A DNA stretch of 12,369 bases from Candidatus Dormiibacterota bacterium (GTDB lineage Bacteria; Chloroflexota; Dormibacteria; Aeolococcales; Aeolococcaceae), in assembly GCA_955651875.1 (NCBI GenBank), contig CATPAP010000075.1, positions 1-12,369 on the forward strand. The letters are read 5' to 3'. How positions within the stretch are numbered: position 1 is the first letter of the stretch; each line of letters starts with the position of its first letter. This document shows positions 1-6,784 of this stretch, in pieces. The notes below the pieces were generated by a model, which searched no databases, was not told the DNA's origin, and saw nothing but the letters and a program-made list of their open reading frames with translations. The position numbers and the translations under genes were made by a program.

Positions 1-79
1 CACGTCAACGCGTGGACCATCAACAACGCGTTCACCGCGCGGGTTGTTGCAGCGGCCGGTGTCGACTCCATCACCACCG
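1..79 (+). repeat. 79-bp exact direct repeat, copy 1 (GDPD 3' segment)
   Basis: These 79 bases are identical to 997-1075, inside the GDPD gene, at a fixed offset of 996 bases. Identity stops at base 80 (T here, A at 1076). The left limit is unknown because the window begins here, so the true repeat may be longer. In frame 1 it encodes the GDPD C-terminal motif HVNAWTINN and then AAGVDSITT. The absence of any mismatch points to a recent tandem duplication or an assembly or library chimera, not an old paralogue. Confidence 0.95.
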
Positions 80-165
80 TCTTCGGAGTCGGCTATCGCC
101 TCGATCGTCTGGACGCGCAGACCACTCCGCCAGAAACCCTGAACGAGACCTCAACCTCGGCTTAA
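1..165 (+). CDS. Chimeric partial ORF: GDPD fragment fused to an OmpR/PhoB-type response-regulator tail
   Basis: The frame is open from the window edge to a TAA at 163-165. Codons 1-26 duplicate residues 270-295 of the GDPD encoded just downstream. From codon 27 the protein changes to VFGVGYRLD followed by about 20 Thr/Glu/Pro-rich residues. The pattern T-V-x-G-V-G-Y-R-L is the hallmark C-terminal hairpin of OmpR/PhoB winged-helix response regulators, where it ends the DNA-binding domain. The expected rest of such a domain is absent, so this is not an intact gene. It may be the seam of a tandem duplication, in which an upstream GDPD copy runs into the regulator tail, or a chimeric join at a contig end. 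The regulator assignment rests on about nine residues and is moderately secure; no function is claimed for the fused product. Confidence 0.55.
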   Translation, partial: HVNAWTINNAFTARVVAAAGVDSITTVFGVGYRLDRLDAQTTPPETLNETSTSA

Positions 166-189
166 CCGGAACCCGCCTACGCTGCTGGC

Positions 190-1173
190 GTGGTCAGGAC
201 CCCCGCCGGCACGGCTCGTCGCAGACTGCGGGCCCGGGACGCGCCGGGTTCACCCGGCGACCACCTCCCATCTGTCCAGCTCACCGGTCACGCGGGGTTG
301 GCGATCCAGAACGACGGTGGCTCGCCCACCCGCGACGACCTCGACGGGGCCCTCGACATCGGCGTCGATCGCCTGGAGCTCGATGTCTGCAGCACTGCGG
401 ATGGCCGGCTGGTGATGCGTCACGACGTGTGCATTCTCGACCGCGCGTGCGTCGCCGACCTCGACCTCGCCGAGTTGCGCATGGTCGACCCCCACGTGCG
501 CACCATCGACGAGGCCGTCGAGCATCTCGACGACCGCATCCCCGTTCTTCTCGACATCAAGATGGCGCGCGCGGCCGAGTTGCTCGGCGCCTGGCTGAGG
601 TTCCGTCGAGACCTGGACAGCTTCGCACTCTGCACCGAGAAGGTACCGTGGCTGCTGCAGCTGCGCTTCGCGGCGCCGGGCGTGGCGCGGTGGCCGTCCT
701 TCCCCGACCTCGGCGAGCGCCGGACACACCATGTGCAGCGCGTCGTCACCGGGCTGTGGCGCAGTCACGCCAGCCTCGCCGGACTCCGCCGTGGCGTCGT
801 CGAAGTCCATCGTGCCGCACGCGAGCTTCGTCATCGCCCGCAGGAGAGCCTGGGTCGGCTTGCGGTGCTGCCGTGGCGCGGGCGGCTGCCGGCCGACCTG
901 ACGCAGATTCGTGACGACGTCGCGGCGGCCGGTCTCTGCGTGCACCACTGGGTGATCTCCGACCACCTCGTCGACGAGGCGCACCAGCTCGGCCTTCACG
1001 TCAACGCGTGGACCATCAACAACGCGTTCACCGCGCGGGTTGTTGCAGCGGCCGGTGTCGACTCCATCACCACCGACAGGGTCGAACTGGTACGCAGGGC
1101 GTTGGGAGCGCCGCCGGACGCGCGCGCGGCTGACGCCGCCCTCAGGGCGGCGGTACGTATCGCGCCGAGCTGA
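190..1173 (+). CDS. GDPD-family protein with atypical catalytic motifs
   Basis: A 327-residue TIM-barrel protein of the glycerophosphodiester phosphodiesterase family, whose members hydrolyse glycerophosphodiesters to glycerol-3-phosphate and an alcohol. Visible family motifs are GHAG (residues 33-36), RLELDVCSTADGRLVMRHD (61-79, carrying the E-x-D pair E63/D65 and H78), VLLDIK near 119-124, and the C-terminal strand HVNAWTINN (270-278) followed by GVDSITTDR. Three positions deviate: the usual H-R-G is H-A-G, the P-E-N-T metal-ligand motif is not recognisable (SPTRDD lies there), and the usual L-E-I-K is L-D-I-K. The enzyme may be inactive or changed in specificity. The GTG at 190 gives the longest frame but lacks a clear ribosome binding site, and the first ~30 residues match nothing, so the true start may be later. 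The 3' end overlaps the convergent phosphatase gene by 32 bases. There is no signal peptide, so it is probably cytoplasmic. Confidence 0.82.
   Translation: MVRTPAGTARRRLRARDAPGSPGDHLPSVQLTGHAGLAIQNDGGSPTRDDLDGALDIGVDRLELDVCSTADGRLVMRHDVCILDRACVADLDLAELRMVDPHVRTIDEAVEHLDDRIPVLLDIKMARAAELLGAWLRFRRDLDSFALCTEKVPWLLQLRFAAPGVARWPSFPDLGERRTHHVQRVVTGLWRSHASLAGLRRGVVEVHRAARELRHRPQESLGRLAVLPWRGRLPADLTQIRDDVAAAGLCVHHWVISDHLVDEAHQLGLHVNAWTINNAFTARVVAAAGVDSITTDRVELVRRALGAPPDARAADAALRAAVRIAPS
997..1075 (+). repeat. 79-bp exact direct repeat, copy 2 (within the GDPD gene)
   Basis: This is the second copy of bases 1-79. It lies in its natural context, encoding GDPD residues 270-295 and continuing into the expected TTDR motif. 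The spacing between copies is 996 bases, exactly 332 codons, so a tandem duplication with this period would keep the reading frame across its junction. Confidence 0.95.
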
Positions 1174-1606
1174 TCCGTCCGTCGGTGATCTCGAGCGTCC
1201 ATGTCGAGCCCTTCGGGGCGTCCGGCGACGTCAGCCCGACCCCGGCGCTGACCAGCATGGTGAGCAGGTCGTCGACGATATCCCCGTGGGTGCAGGCCAC
1301 CGTGGGCGACAGCGGCTCCGCCTGCAGCCGCTCGAGCATGGCGGTGGCGGTGCCGCCTTCGTAGAGCTGGGTGAGCGTGGACACCGACAAGTCCAGCCTG
1401 CGCGCAAGCGGAAGGACGGTGGCGATGCAGCGCAGCGAAGGACTCGAGTACACGACCACCGGGCGTGCGCCGCTGAGCCGGCCGAGGAGCCGCTCGGCCT
1501 GGCCGATGCCACGGTCGGAGAGCGGTCGGAGATCGTCATCGAGCGTCCAGGCGTCGCGCTCGCCCGCGTGTGCATGGCGGACCACGTGAATCAGCTGCGC
1601 AGCCAT
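1142..1606 (-). CDS. Histidine phosphatase family protein (SixA/MutT1 C-terminal type)
   Basis: A 154-residue single-domain histidine phosphatase. The phosphohistidine motif is VVRHAHAGE (R10, H11). R59 in SSPSLRC is the second pocket arginine, E83 in LYEGG is the likely general acid, and H107 in CTHGD is the second catalytic histidine. The sequence resembles the phosphatase half of mycobacterial MutT1, as in RHAxAG...RPLxxRG; MutT1 is a Nudix-phosphatase fusion acting on nucleotide polyphosphates and is encoded next to ppk1. The Nudix half is absent here. SixA-like protein-histidine phosphatases are the alternative. The ATG start has an AGGA six bases upstream (1613-1616) and overlaps the end of the CHAD gene by 16 bases, so it is probably translated from the ppk1 transcript. 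The 3' end overlaps the GDPD gene, which is convergent. Confidence 0.88.
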   Translation of the reverse strand: MAAQLIHVVRHAHAGERDAWTLDDDLRPLSDRGIGQAERLLGRLSGARPVVVYSSPSLRCIATVLPLARRLDLSVSTLTQLYEGGTATAMLERLQAEPLSPTVACTHGDIVDDLLTMLVSAGVGLTSPDAPKGSTWTLEITDGRISSARYVPPP

Positions 1607-3045
1607 CGCCAGTCCTGCTTGCGCGACGCCGCAGCCCAGATGTCGCGCCAGCGGTCAGTCGCCGTCCGGAGGCGGCCGAGCTCGAGCGCGGCGAGCTCGC
1701 CTGCGGCGAAGGTGACCGCAGGCGACGCCACGGCCTGGCGCTGAAGCCACTCGCGGGTGACTGCGGCGTCGTGGTGCTCGCCGAGAACCGTCTGCAGGTC
1801 CGCGAGCTGCCGCGCGCTCCTCGCGGCGGCATCGCCGATGGCTGGAGCGCAGGCGTCGGCAGCGTACCGCGCGCGCTTGGCGAGGATGCGGATTCGGTGT
1901 AGCTGGGTGTCATGCGCCGGCTCGTCGACGCTGGTGACGTAGTCGCGCAGCCGCCGCCACGGGCGGCCCGCGAGGCGGTTCACCGCTGGTGGATCGCCCG
2001 CACCCTCGGCCCACCGCGGCGCTGTGATCGCAGCCACGGCATCGTCGAGGAGGCCGATGTAGTCGTCGCCGGCGAGGGCGTCGAGGAGCCCGGCGCGGGC
2101 GGCCGCGAGCCTCTCTCCAGCGATGTCGAGCAGCGTCAGAGCCGTCCGGTGATCGTGCTGCGGCAGAAGGGAGATCAGGTCGCCGAGCCGCCCGCTGAGC
2201 ACCTCGCCGTCGCGTACCACCCCGAGGCTGTCGGCGAGGCCGCCAAGGCGGTCACGCAGGCCGTCCGCCCAGTGGCGGTCGAGCAGCGGCGCGAACGTCT
2301 GCAGGTCGCTGCGGAGCCGGCGCAGAGCCACCCGCAGCTTGCGGAGCGCATCGGGCGAGCCGCCAGCGGACAGCTCGCAGTCGAAATACAGCCACTGGAT
2401 CAAGGACAGCCTGGCGCTGCGCGTGAACAATTCACGCGCGCCGGCGCTGGGCTCATCGGGCAGCCTCAGCCGGGGTGCGCGCACCAGCGCGGGGCGCAGC
2501 ACCGCGAGTGTGGCGGCGTCGTCCATCGCGGTCTCCCGGATGAGCGCGAGGACCTGGGCGGCGGCAACGCCATCCCTGTCTGCGGTGAGGGTGACACGGC
2601 GCAAGCGCGACGCCCACCGGCCCGCCACCTGTTCGTGGTAGCGCTCCTCGTCGAGGCTGAGGATGTGGTCCGAGCGTGCGTCGCTGATGCGATGGCTGCG
2701 TCGATGCACGGTGACCAGCGCGCGCACCGCCAGCGGCCGTCCGCGGCGGTACGCGCGCGACCACTGCATCAACTGATCCTGGGGTACCGTCGTCGGCGCG
2801 GCCCAGTCTCGCGCGGTCAGTTTGGGGTGTCCCAGCGGGTTGCGACGCCACGTCCACCCGTCCCGCGGGCTGAGCGACAGCTCGGCGCCGGCGGCGGCAA
2901 GACGGCGGTCACCGGTGTCGTACAGCTGAACACGACGCTGGGTCGACGCGGAGCTCTCCACGCTGTACCCAGCGTCGCCGAGCAGCCGCGGGATGGACAG
3001 CCCGAGCGGGATGCGGACCCGCATTCCCTCGGGGAGGTCAGCCAC
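1591..3045 (-). CDS. CHAD-domain protein with a degenerate CYTH-like N-terminus
   Basis: About 484 residues. Residues ~1-180 resemble a CYTH (triphosphate tunnel) fold: LYDTGDRRLAAAGAELSLS matches the CYTH Y-D-T...L...G..L pattern. The signature E-x-E-x-K of catalytic CYTH enzymes is missing (VRIPLGLS lies there), so triphosphatase activity is doubtful. Residues ~205-470 are a CHAD domain, an alpha-helical, basic-lined fold that binds polyphosphate. Its basic helices are KLRVALRRLRSDL, LGVVRDGEVL, LHRIRILAKRARY (H383) and LGEHHDAAV. The histidine normally opening the first helix (V-H-x-x-R-V) is Arg here. The gene lies between ppk1 and the histidine phosphatase gene, which supports a role in polyphosphate binding or granule organisation. 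The start is uncertain: GTG 3045 overlaps the ppk1 stop by 8 bases, ATG 3024 is a good alternative, and the frame is open to 3105 but that would overlap ppk1 by 68 bases. Confidence 0.85.
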   Translation of the reverse strand: MADLPEGMRVRIPLGLSIPRLLGDAGYSVESSASTQRRVQLYDTGDRRLAAAGAELSLSPRDGWTWRRNPLGHPKLTARDWAAPTTVPQDQLMQWSRAYRRGRPLAVRALVTVHRRSHRISDARSDHILSLDEERYHEQVAGRWASRLRRVTLTADRDGVAAAQVLALIRETAMDDAATLAVLRPALVRAPRLRLPDEPSAGARELFTRSARLSLIQWLYFDCELSAGGSPDALRKLRVALRRLRSDLQTFAPLLDRHWADGLRDRLGGLADSLGVVRDGEVLSGRLGDLISLLPQHDHRTALTLLDIAGERLAAARAGLLDALAGDDYIGLLDDAVAAITAPRWAEGAGDPPAVNRLAGRPWRRLRDYVTSVDEPAHDTQLHRIRILAKRARYAADACAPAIGDAAARSARQLADLQTVLGEHHDAAVTREWLQRQAVASPAVTFAAGELAALELGRLRTATDRWRDIWAAASRKQDWRWLRS

Positions 3046-5131
3046 CGCTCCGATTACGCCGGGCCGCGCGCTCCTGAAGGGCCGTCTGTGCGTTGACGCC
3101 CGCACCGGTCGGGACCCGGGTCCACGCCTGGCCGTCGAACTCCCACGCCAGGGTGTCGTCCTGGAGTGCGAGGTCGATGATCTCGTCGAGGCGCGCGCGC
3201 AGGTCGCTCTGGACGACCGGGACTGCGACCTCGACGCGCCGGTCGAGGTTGCGCGGCATCATGTCGGCCGAGCTGATCAGGTGGTCGGCGTCTGCTGCCG
3301 TCCCAAAACGGAAGACCCGCGAGTGCTCGAGGTACCGACCCACGAGGGAGCGGATGCGCAGCCGTTCCGGCGCCGCCGATACGGCGGGGTTCAGCGTGCA
3401 CATGCCGCGCACGATTAGATCGATGTCGGCCCCTGCCTCCGACGCCTCGTAGAGCGCGTCGATGACCTCGGGGTCGATGAGTCCGTTGAGCTTGAAGACG
3501 ATGCGACCCCCCGGGCGGGCCTCGCGGTGGATGAGGTTCACGATGGCGGCGCGGAGCCCTTGCGGCGCGACGATGACACTCTTGTACTGCACGTCGCGGC
3601 TGTATCCGGAGAGCGCGTTGAAAAGCTCGCTCAGGTCCGTGCAGATCTCGTTGTCGCAGGTGAGGAGGGCGATGTCCTCGTAACTGCGTGCGGTGTCGGG
3701 GTTGTAGTTGCCGGTGGAGACGTGGCAGTACCTGTTGATGCGGCCGCCCTCGCTGCGCACCGCCAGTGACACCTTGGCGTGCGTCTTCACCCCCACCATG
3801 CCGTAGATGACATGGACGCCGGCCTGCTCGAGCGCCTCGGCCCAGCTGATGTTGGCCTGCTCGTCGAATCGTGCGGTGAGCTCGACCAGGGCGACGACCT
3901 GCTTTCCCGTCTCAGCGGCGCCGATGAGGGCGCGGATGATCGGGCTGGTCTTTCCCGAGGTGCGGTACAGCGTCTGCTTGATGGCGAGAACAGACGGATC
4001 GGACGCCGCCTGCTCGATGAACGCCACCGCGGAGGCGTCGAAATCCTCGTAGGGATGGTGCACGAGGACGTCCCCGGCGCGCACCGCAGCGAAGATGTCG
4101 AAGCCTGCATCCTGCGGCACCAGCGCTGCCGGGATGGTCGGCAGCCACGGCGCGTACTTCAGGTCGGGCCGGTCCAGAGCGGTGAGCTCGAACAGAGCGG
4201 CGAGATCGAGGGGTGCGTGTACCACGTGGACGTCGCGCTCGTCCATCTCGAGCTCGCGCACGAGCAGGTCGCGCACCTCGTCCGACATGCGCTCGTCGAT
4301 CTCCAGGCGCACCACCAGCGGTGACAGCCGGCGTCGTTTGAGGACGTCGCGGACGGCCTCGAGCAGATCGTCCTCGTCGCTGTCCAGCTGGAAGTCGGCG
4401 CCGCGGGTGAGGCGGAACGGGTGATGGGTGATGATGTCCATGCCCGGGAACAGCGCGTCGAGGTGCGCGCTGATGACCTGCTCGAGCGTGACGAAACGAT
4501 CGCCGTCCGGGAGCACGGCGAACCGCGGCAGCGCCGGCGGCACCTTGACCCGCGCGACGTGCTGCTCGCGACTAAGCGGGTCAGCGACCACCACGGCGAG
4601 GTTCAACGACATCGACGAGATGTACGGGAAGGGATGCGCCGGGTCGACAGCCAGCGGCGTGAGCACCGGGAAAAGCTGCTGAGCGAAGTAGGAGTCGAGA
4701 TGCGCGCGATCGCCGTAACCGAGTTGGTGGTAGTCGAAGATATGGATGCCCACAGCGTCGAGCGCCGGCGCGACCGATTCCGTGTACACCGTGTCCTGGT
4801 GGCGCGCGAAGTCATCGGAACGCTCGCGGAAGAGTTCACGCTGCTCCATTGGAGTCAGCCCGTCCGGTGAGCGGTCGGAGAGGCCGGTCTCCACGTTCTG
4901 GGCGAGCACGGCACCCCGCACCTGAAAGAAGTCGTCGAGGTTGTGTGCGGAGTACGCGAGGGACCGGGCACGCTCCAGGACAGGAATTGCCTCATCAGAG
5001 GCCAGGGCCAGCACCCGTCGGTTGAAGTCCAGCCACGCGACGTCGCGGTTGAGGTAACGGGGGACACCCTCCGCAGTCACGACGTGCTCCTCGCCCGACG
5101 ACAACTCGGATATACCCTGCTGCAATGCCAT
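3038..5131 (-). CDS. ppk1: Polyphosphate kinase 1
   Basis: A 697-residue, full-length PPK1, which reversibly moves the ATP gamma-phosphate onto inorganic polyphosphate. The N-terminal domain opens with RYLNRDVAWLDFNRRVL and the HNLDDFFQVR motif. The catalytic core carries AIKQTLYRTS, ELTARFDEQANISWAE and the phosphorylated histidine H451 in VKTHAKV. The second active-site histidine is H603 in YLEHSRVFRF, and CHVSTGNYNPDTA is also conserved. All key residues seen are intact, so the enzyme should be active. It heads a minus-strand unit with the CHAD and histidine phosphatase genes, each overlapping the next, and is divergent from ppx across 68 bases. No Shine-Dalgarno sequence precedes the ATG. 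A weak -10-like CACAAT eight bases upstream suggests leaderless translation. Confidence 0.97.
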   Translation of the reverse strand: MALQQGISELSSGEEHVVTAEGVPRYLNRDVAWLDFNRRVLALASDEAIPVLERARSLAYSAHNLDDFFQVRGAVLAQNVETGLSDRSPDGLTPMEQRELFRERSDDFARHQDTVYTESVAPALDAVGIHIFDYHQLGYGDRAHLDSYFAQQLFPVLTPLAVDPAHPFPYISSMSLNLAVVVADPLSREQHVARVKVPPALPRFAVLPDGDRFVTLEQVISAHLDALFPGMDIITHHPFRLTRGADFQLDSDEDDLLEAVRDVLKRRRLSPLVVRLEIDERMSDEVRDLLVRELEMDERDVHVVHAPLDLAALFELTALDRPDLKYAPWLPTIPAALVPQDAGFDIFAAVRAGDVLVHHPYEDFDASAVAFIEQAASDPSVLAIKQTLYRTSGKTSPIIRALIGAAETGKQVVALVELTARFDEQANISWAEALEQAGVHVIYGMVGVKTHAKVSLAVRSEGGRINRYCHVSTGNYNPDTARSYEDIALLTCDNEICTDLSELFNALSGYSRDVQYKSVIVAPQGLRAAIVNLIHREARPGGRIVFKLNGLIDPEVIDALYEASEAGADIDLIVRGMCTLNPAVSAAPERLRIRSLVGRYLEHSRVFRFGTAADADHLISSADMMPRNLDRRVEVAVPVVQSDLRARLDEIIDLALQDDTLAWEFDGQAWTRVPTGAGVNAQTALQERAARRNRSGG

Positions 5132-5139
5132 AGGGGCCC

Positions 5140-5145
5140 ATTGTG
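5140..5145 (-). promoter_or_regulatory. Possible -10 element of ppk1 (leaderless)
   Basis: Read on the minus strand this is CACAAT, four of six matches to TATAAT. It ends eight bases before the ppk1 ATG, which would put transcription start at or next to the start codon. That agrees with the missing ribosome binding site. No convincing -35 element is visible, so this is a weak call. Confidence 0.3.
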
Positions 5146-5166
5146 CATCGCGGCGACGGGGGAGCC

Positions 5167-5179
5167 GGTGGGTGAGGTG
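5167..5179. promoter_or_regulatory. GGTG repeat cluster between the divergent ppk1 and ppx promoters
   Basis: Within 13 bases the plus strand reads GGTG three times (starting at 5167, 5171 and 5176). The cluster lies between the two candidate -10 boxes, about where a -35 region of ppx would be. It could be an operator letting one regulator set the balance of polyphosphate synthesis and breakdown. It is short and GC-rich, so chance is a real alternative. Confidence 0.2.
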
Positions 5180-5184
5180 CTGCC

Positions 5185-5190
5185 TATACT
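5185..5190 (+). promoter_or_regulatory. -10 element of ppx (leaderless)
   Basis: TATACT matches the TATAAT consensus at five of six positions and stands out in GC-rich surroundings. It ends nine bases before the GTG start of ppx at 5200, so transcription would begin within a few bases of that codon. No ribosome binding site precedes the GTG, consistent with a leaderless mRNA. No clear -35 hexamer is seen. Confidence 0.5.
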
Positions 5191-5199
5191 CGGCTCCCG

Positions 5200-6732
5200 G
5201 TGAGCCTCAAACCACGCGCCGTCGCCGATATCGGCTCGAACTCGGCGCGGCTGCTGGTGGTTCGGCCCACCGATCAAGGTCACCTCGACGTCCTCGCCGA
5301 TGCCCGCGTGGCGCTCCGCCTCATGCGCGACATCGACACGTCCGGCCGGCTGAGTCGGGCGGCACTGCTGCGCACCATCCAGACCCTGCAGGCGTTCGCC
5401 ACCGTGGCGCGCCGTCAGGGCGCCCGTTCGGTCACCGTGGTAGCCACATCGGCTGTCCGCGACGCCGCCAACCGCGAGAGCTTCGTTGGTGAGGCGGAGC
5501 GACGCACGGGGCTCGCCATCGCGGTTCTCAGCGGTGAGGACGAGGCCAGACTGGCACTCGTCGGCGCCGTTTCCGCCCTGCCGGCCGACGCAGGGGCGGT
5601 CGTCGACCTTGGCGGGGGCAGCATGGAGGTGGCCGCGTTCGCCCGGCGCCGCTTCCGCGCAGGCATCACGCTGCCGCTCGGCGCACTCCGTCTCGGCGAC
5701 GCCTTCCTGCGACACGATCCGCCCCGGACGGACGAGGTGGCCGCGCTCCGCGACCACGTCCGCAGCACGCTCAGCGCGGTGGACATCACCGACCTTGCGG
5801 CGGCCGAGAGCCTGGTCGGGACGGGCGGGACCATCCGGGCGCTCGCCAAGGCTGCGCGTGGTCGCGGCCCCGTCGCGGTCAACCGTCTCCATGGTTATCA
5901 GCTGCGCCGACGCGACGTGACGGCCCTCGTCGAGAGGCTGGCCAGGCTCCCGTCCGCCCGGCGCACATCGGTCAGCGGAATCAGCTCGACGCGTGCGGAG
6001 TCGGTGCTGAGCGGGGCGCTCGTCGTGGACGTCCTCATGGAGCTTGCCGGTGCTGACAGCATCCTCGTCTCCGGCTATGGGGTGCGCCAGGGCGTGGTCC
6101 TCGACCAGATGGAGCTGGCCGCCTCGAGGCCGCGGCAGGTGCGTGACGCCAGCGTGAGCGCGGTGCTGGCTCGGCTCCGCGGCGCCGGGAGCTCGCAGCG
6201 CCGCCGCCTCCTCGTCACGGCCCTCGCCGCCGTGCTCGCGCCCAGGCTGAACCGCGAGCTGCTCGACATGACCTGTCACGCCGCTCGTCTCGTTGACGCC
6301 GGCGCCTGCCTCGACCACTACGGGCGGTGGCAGGAGAGCGCCAGCCTGGTCACCACCGCCGATCTCGACGGTTTCACCCACGCGGAGCTCGCCACCATCG
6401 CCGCCGTCCTGCTGTGTGCGGGCGAGGCCGCGGTGCCGACGCCGCTGCGGCGCGAGAGCGGCGTGTCGCGCAGCAATCTTCAGGCGGCGGGTACGCTGCT
6501 CGCGCTCGCCGACGACATCGATCGGCGCCTTCCACCCGCGCGCGGTGCGATCGTCGGAGGGCTGGGACGCGACGGCCGGCTCGACGTCGGTGGGATGCCG
6601 CCGATGCTGCTCCCGTCCGCGCTGACCGAGCGGTGCCGCGCGGCCCTTCATCGGGAGGTCCGCGAGTTGAGCGATGTGAGCCATCCACGAGTCCGCGGAC
6701 CTCGCCCCGAAGTCGCCGTGGAGTTCAAGTAG
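5200..6732 (+). CDS. ppx: Exopolyphosphatase / guanosine pentaphosphatase family (Ppx/GppA)
   Basis: A 510-residue protein close in length to E. coli PPX. It removes terminal phosphates from polyphosphate or, in GppA relatives, the 5' phosphate of pppGpp. The ASKHA-fold N-terminal half shows DIGSNSARLLV (10-20), ATSAVRDAANRESF (82-95), SGEDEARLA with the catalytic acid region E113/E115 (111-119), the phosphate-binding VVDLGGGSMEV (134-144), LPLGALRLGD and the SGYGVRQGVV loop. The C-terminal part (~315-510) matches the HD-like domain of long PPX proteins, but its metal-binding residues are lost: LVDAG replaces L-H-D-I-G, and the following His motifs are absent. That domain is probably structural. 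The gene is divergent from ppk1 and starts from its own promoter. Sequence cannot separate PPX from GppA activity; the position opposite ppk1 favours polyphosphate. Confidence 0.93.
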   Translation: MSLKPRAVADIGSNSARLLVVRPTDQGHLDVLADARVALRLMRDIDTSGRLSRAALLRTIQTLQAFATVARRQGARSVTVVATSAVRDAANRESFVGEAERRTGLAIAVLSGEDEARLALVGAVSALPADAGAVVDLGGGSMEVAAFARRRFRAGITLPLGALRLGDAFLRHDPPRTDEVAALRDHVRSTLSAVDITDLAAAESLVGTGGTIRALAKAARGRGPVAVNRLHGYQLRRRDVTALVERLARLPSARRTSVSGISSTRAESVLSGALVVDVLMELAGADSILVSGYGVRQGVVLDQMELAASRPRQVRDASVSAVLARLRGAGSSQRRRLLVTALAAVLAPRLNRELLDMTCHAARLVDAGACLDHYGRWQESASLVTTADLDGFTHAELATIAAVLLCAGEAAVPTPLRRESGVSRSNLQAAGTLLALADDIDRRLPPARGAIVGGLGRDGRLDVGGMPPMLLPSALTERCRAALHREVRELSDVSHPRVRGPRPEVAVEFK

Positions 6733-6771
6733 CATTGCGCGGCGAGGGCCGCCGAGGGACCCTGAGGCTGT

Positions 6772-6777
6772 GGAGGA
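6772..6777 (+). promoter_or_regulatory. Ribosome binding site that sets the start of the basic-tailed protein
   Basis: GGAGGA lies seven bases before the ATG at 6785, an ideal spacing. It overlaps the GTG at 6770 and is only one base from the ATG at 6779, which argues against those two longer starts. Confidence 0.75.
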
Positions 6778-6784
6778 CATGTGG

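Noticed and set aside
250..999. 249-codon minus-strand frame opposite the GDPD gene
   Set aside because: No recognisable motif, and GDPD motifs are present on the plus strand over the same bases.
1912..3096. 394-codon plus-strand open frame opposite the CHAD gene
   Set aside because: Low-complexity Arg/Ala/Gly-rich product with no motif; the opposite strand carries clear CHAD helices.
6770..6784. Longer start (GTG 6770 or ATG 6779) for the basic-tail protein
   Set aside because: The GGAGGA at 6772-6777 overlaps or abuts these codons and is ideally spaced only for the ATG at 6785.
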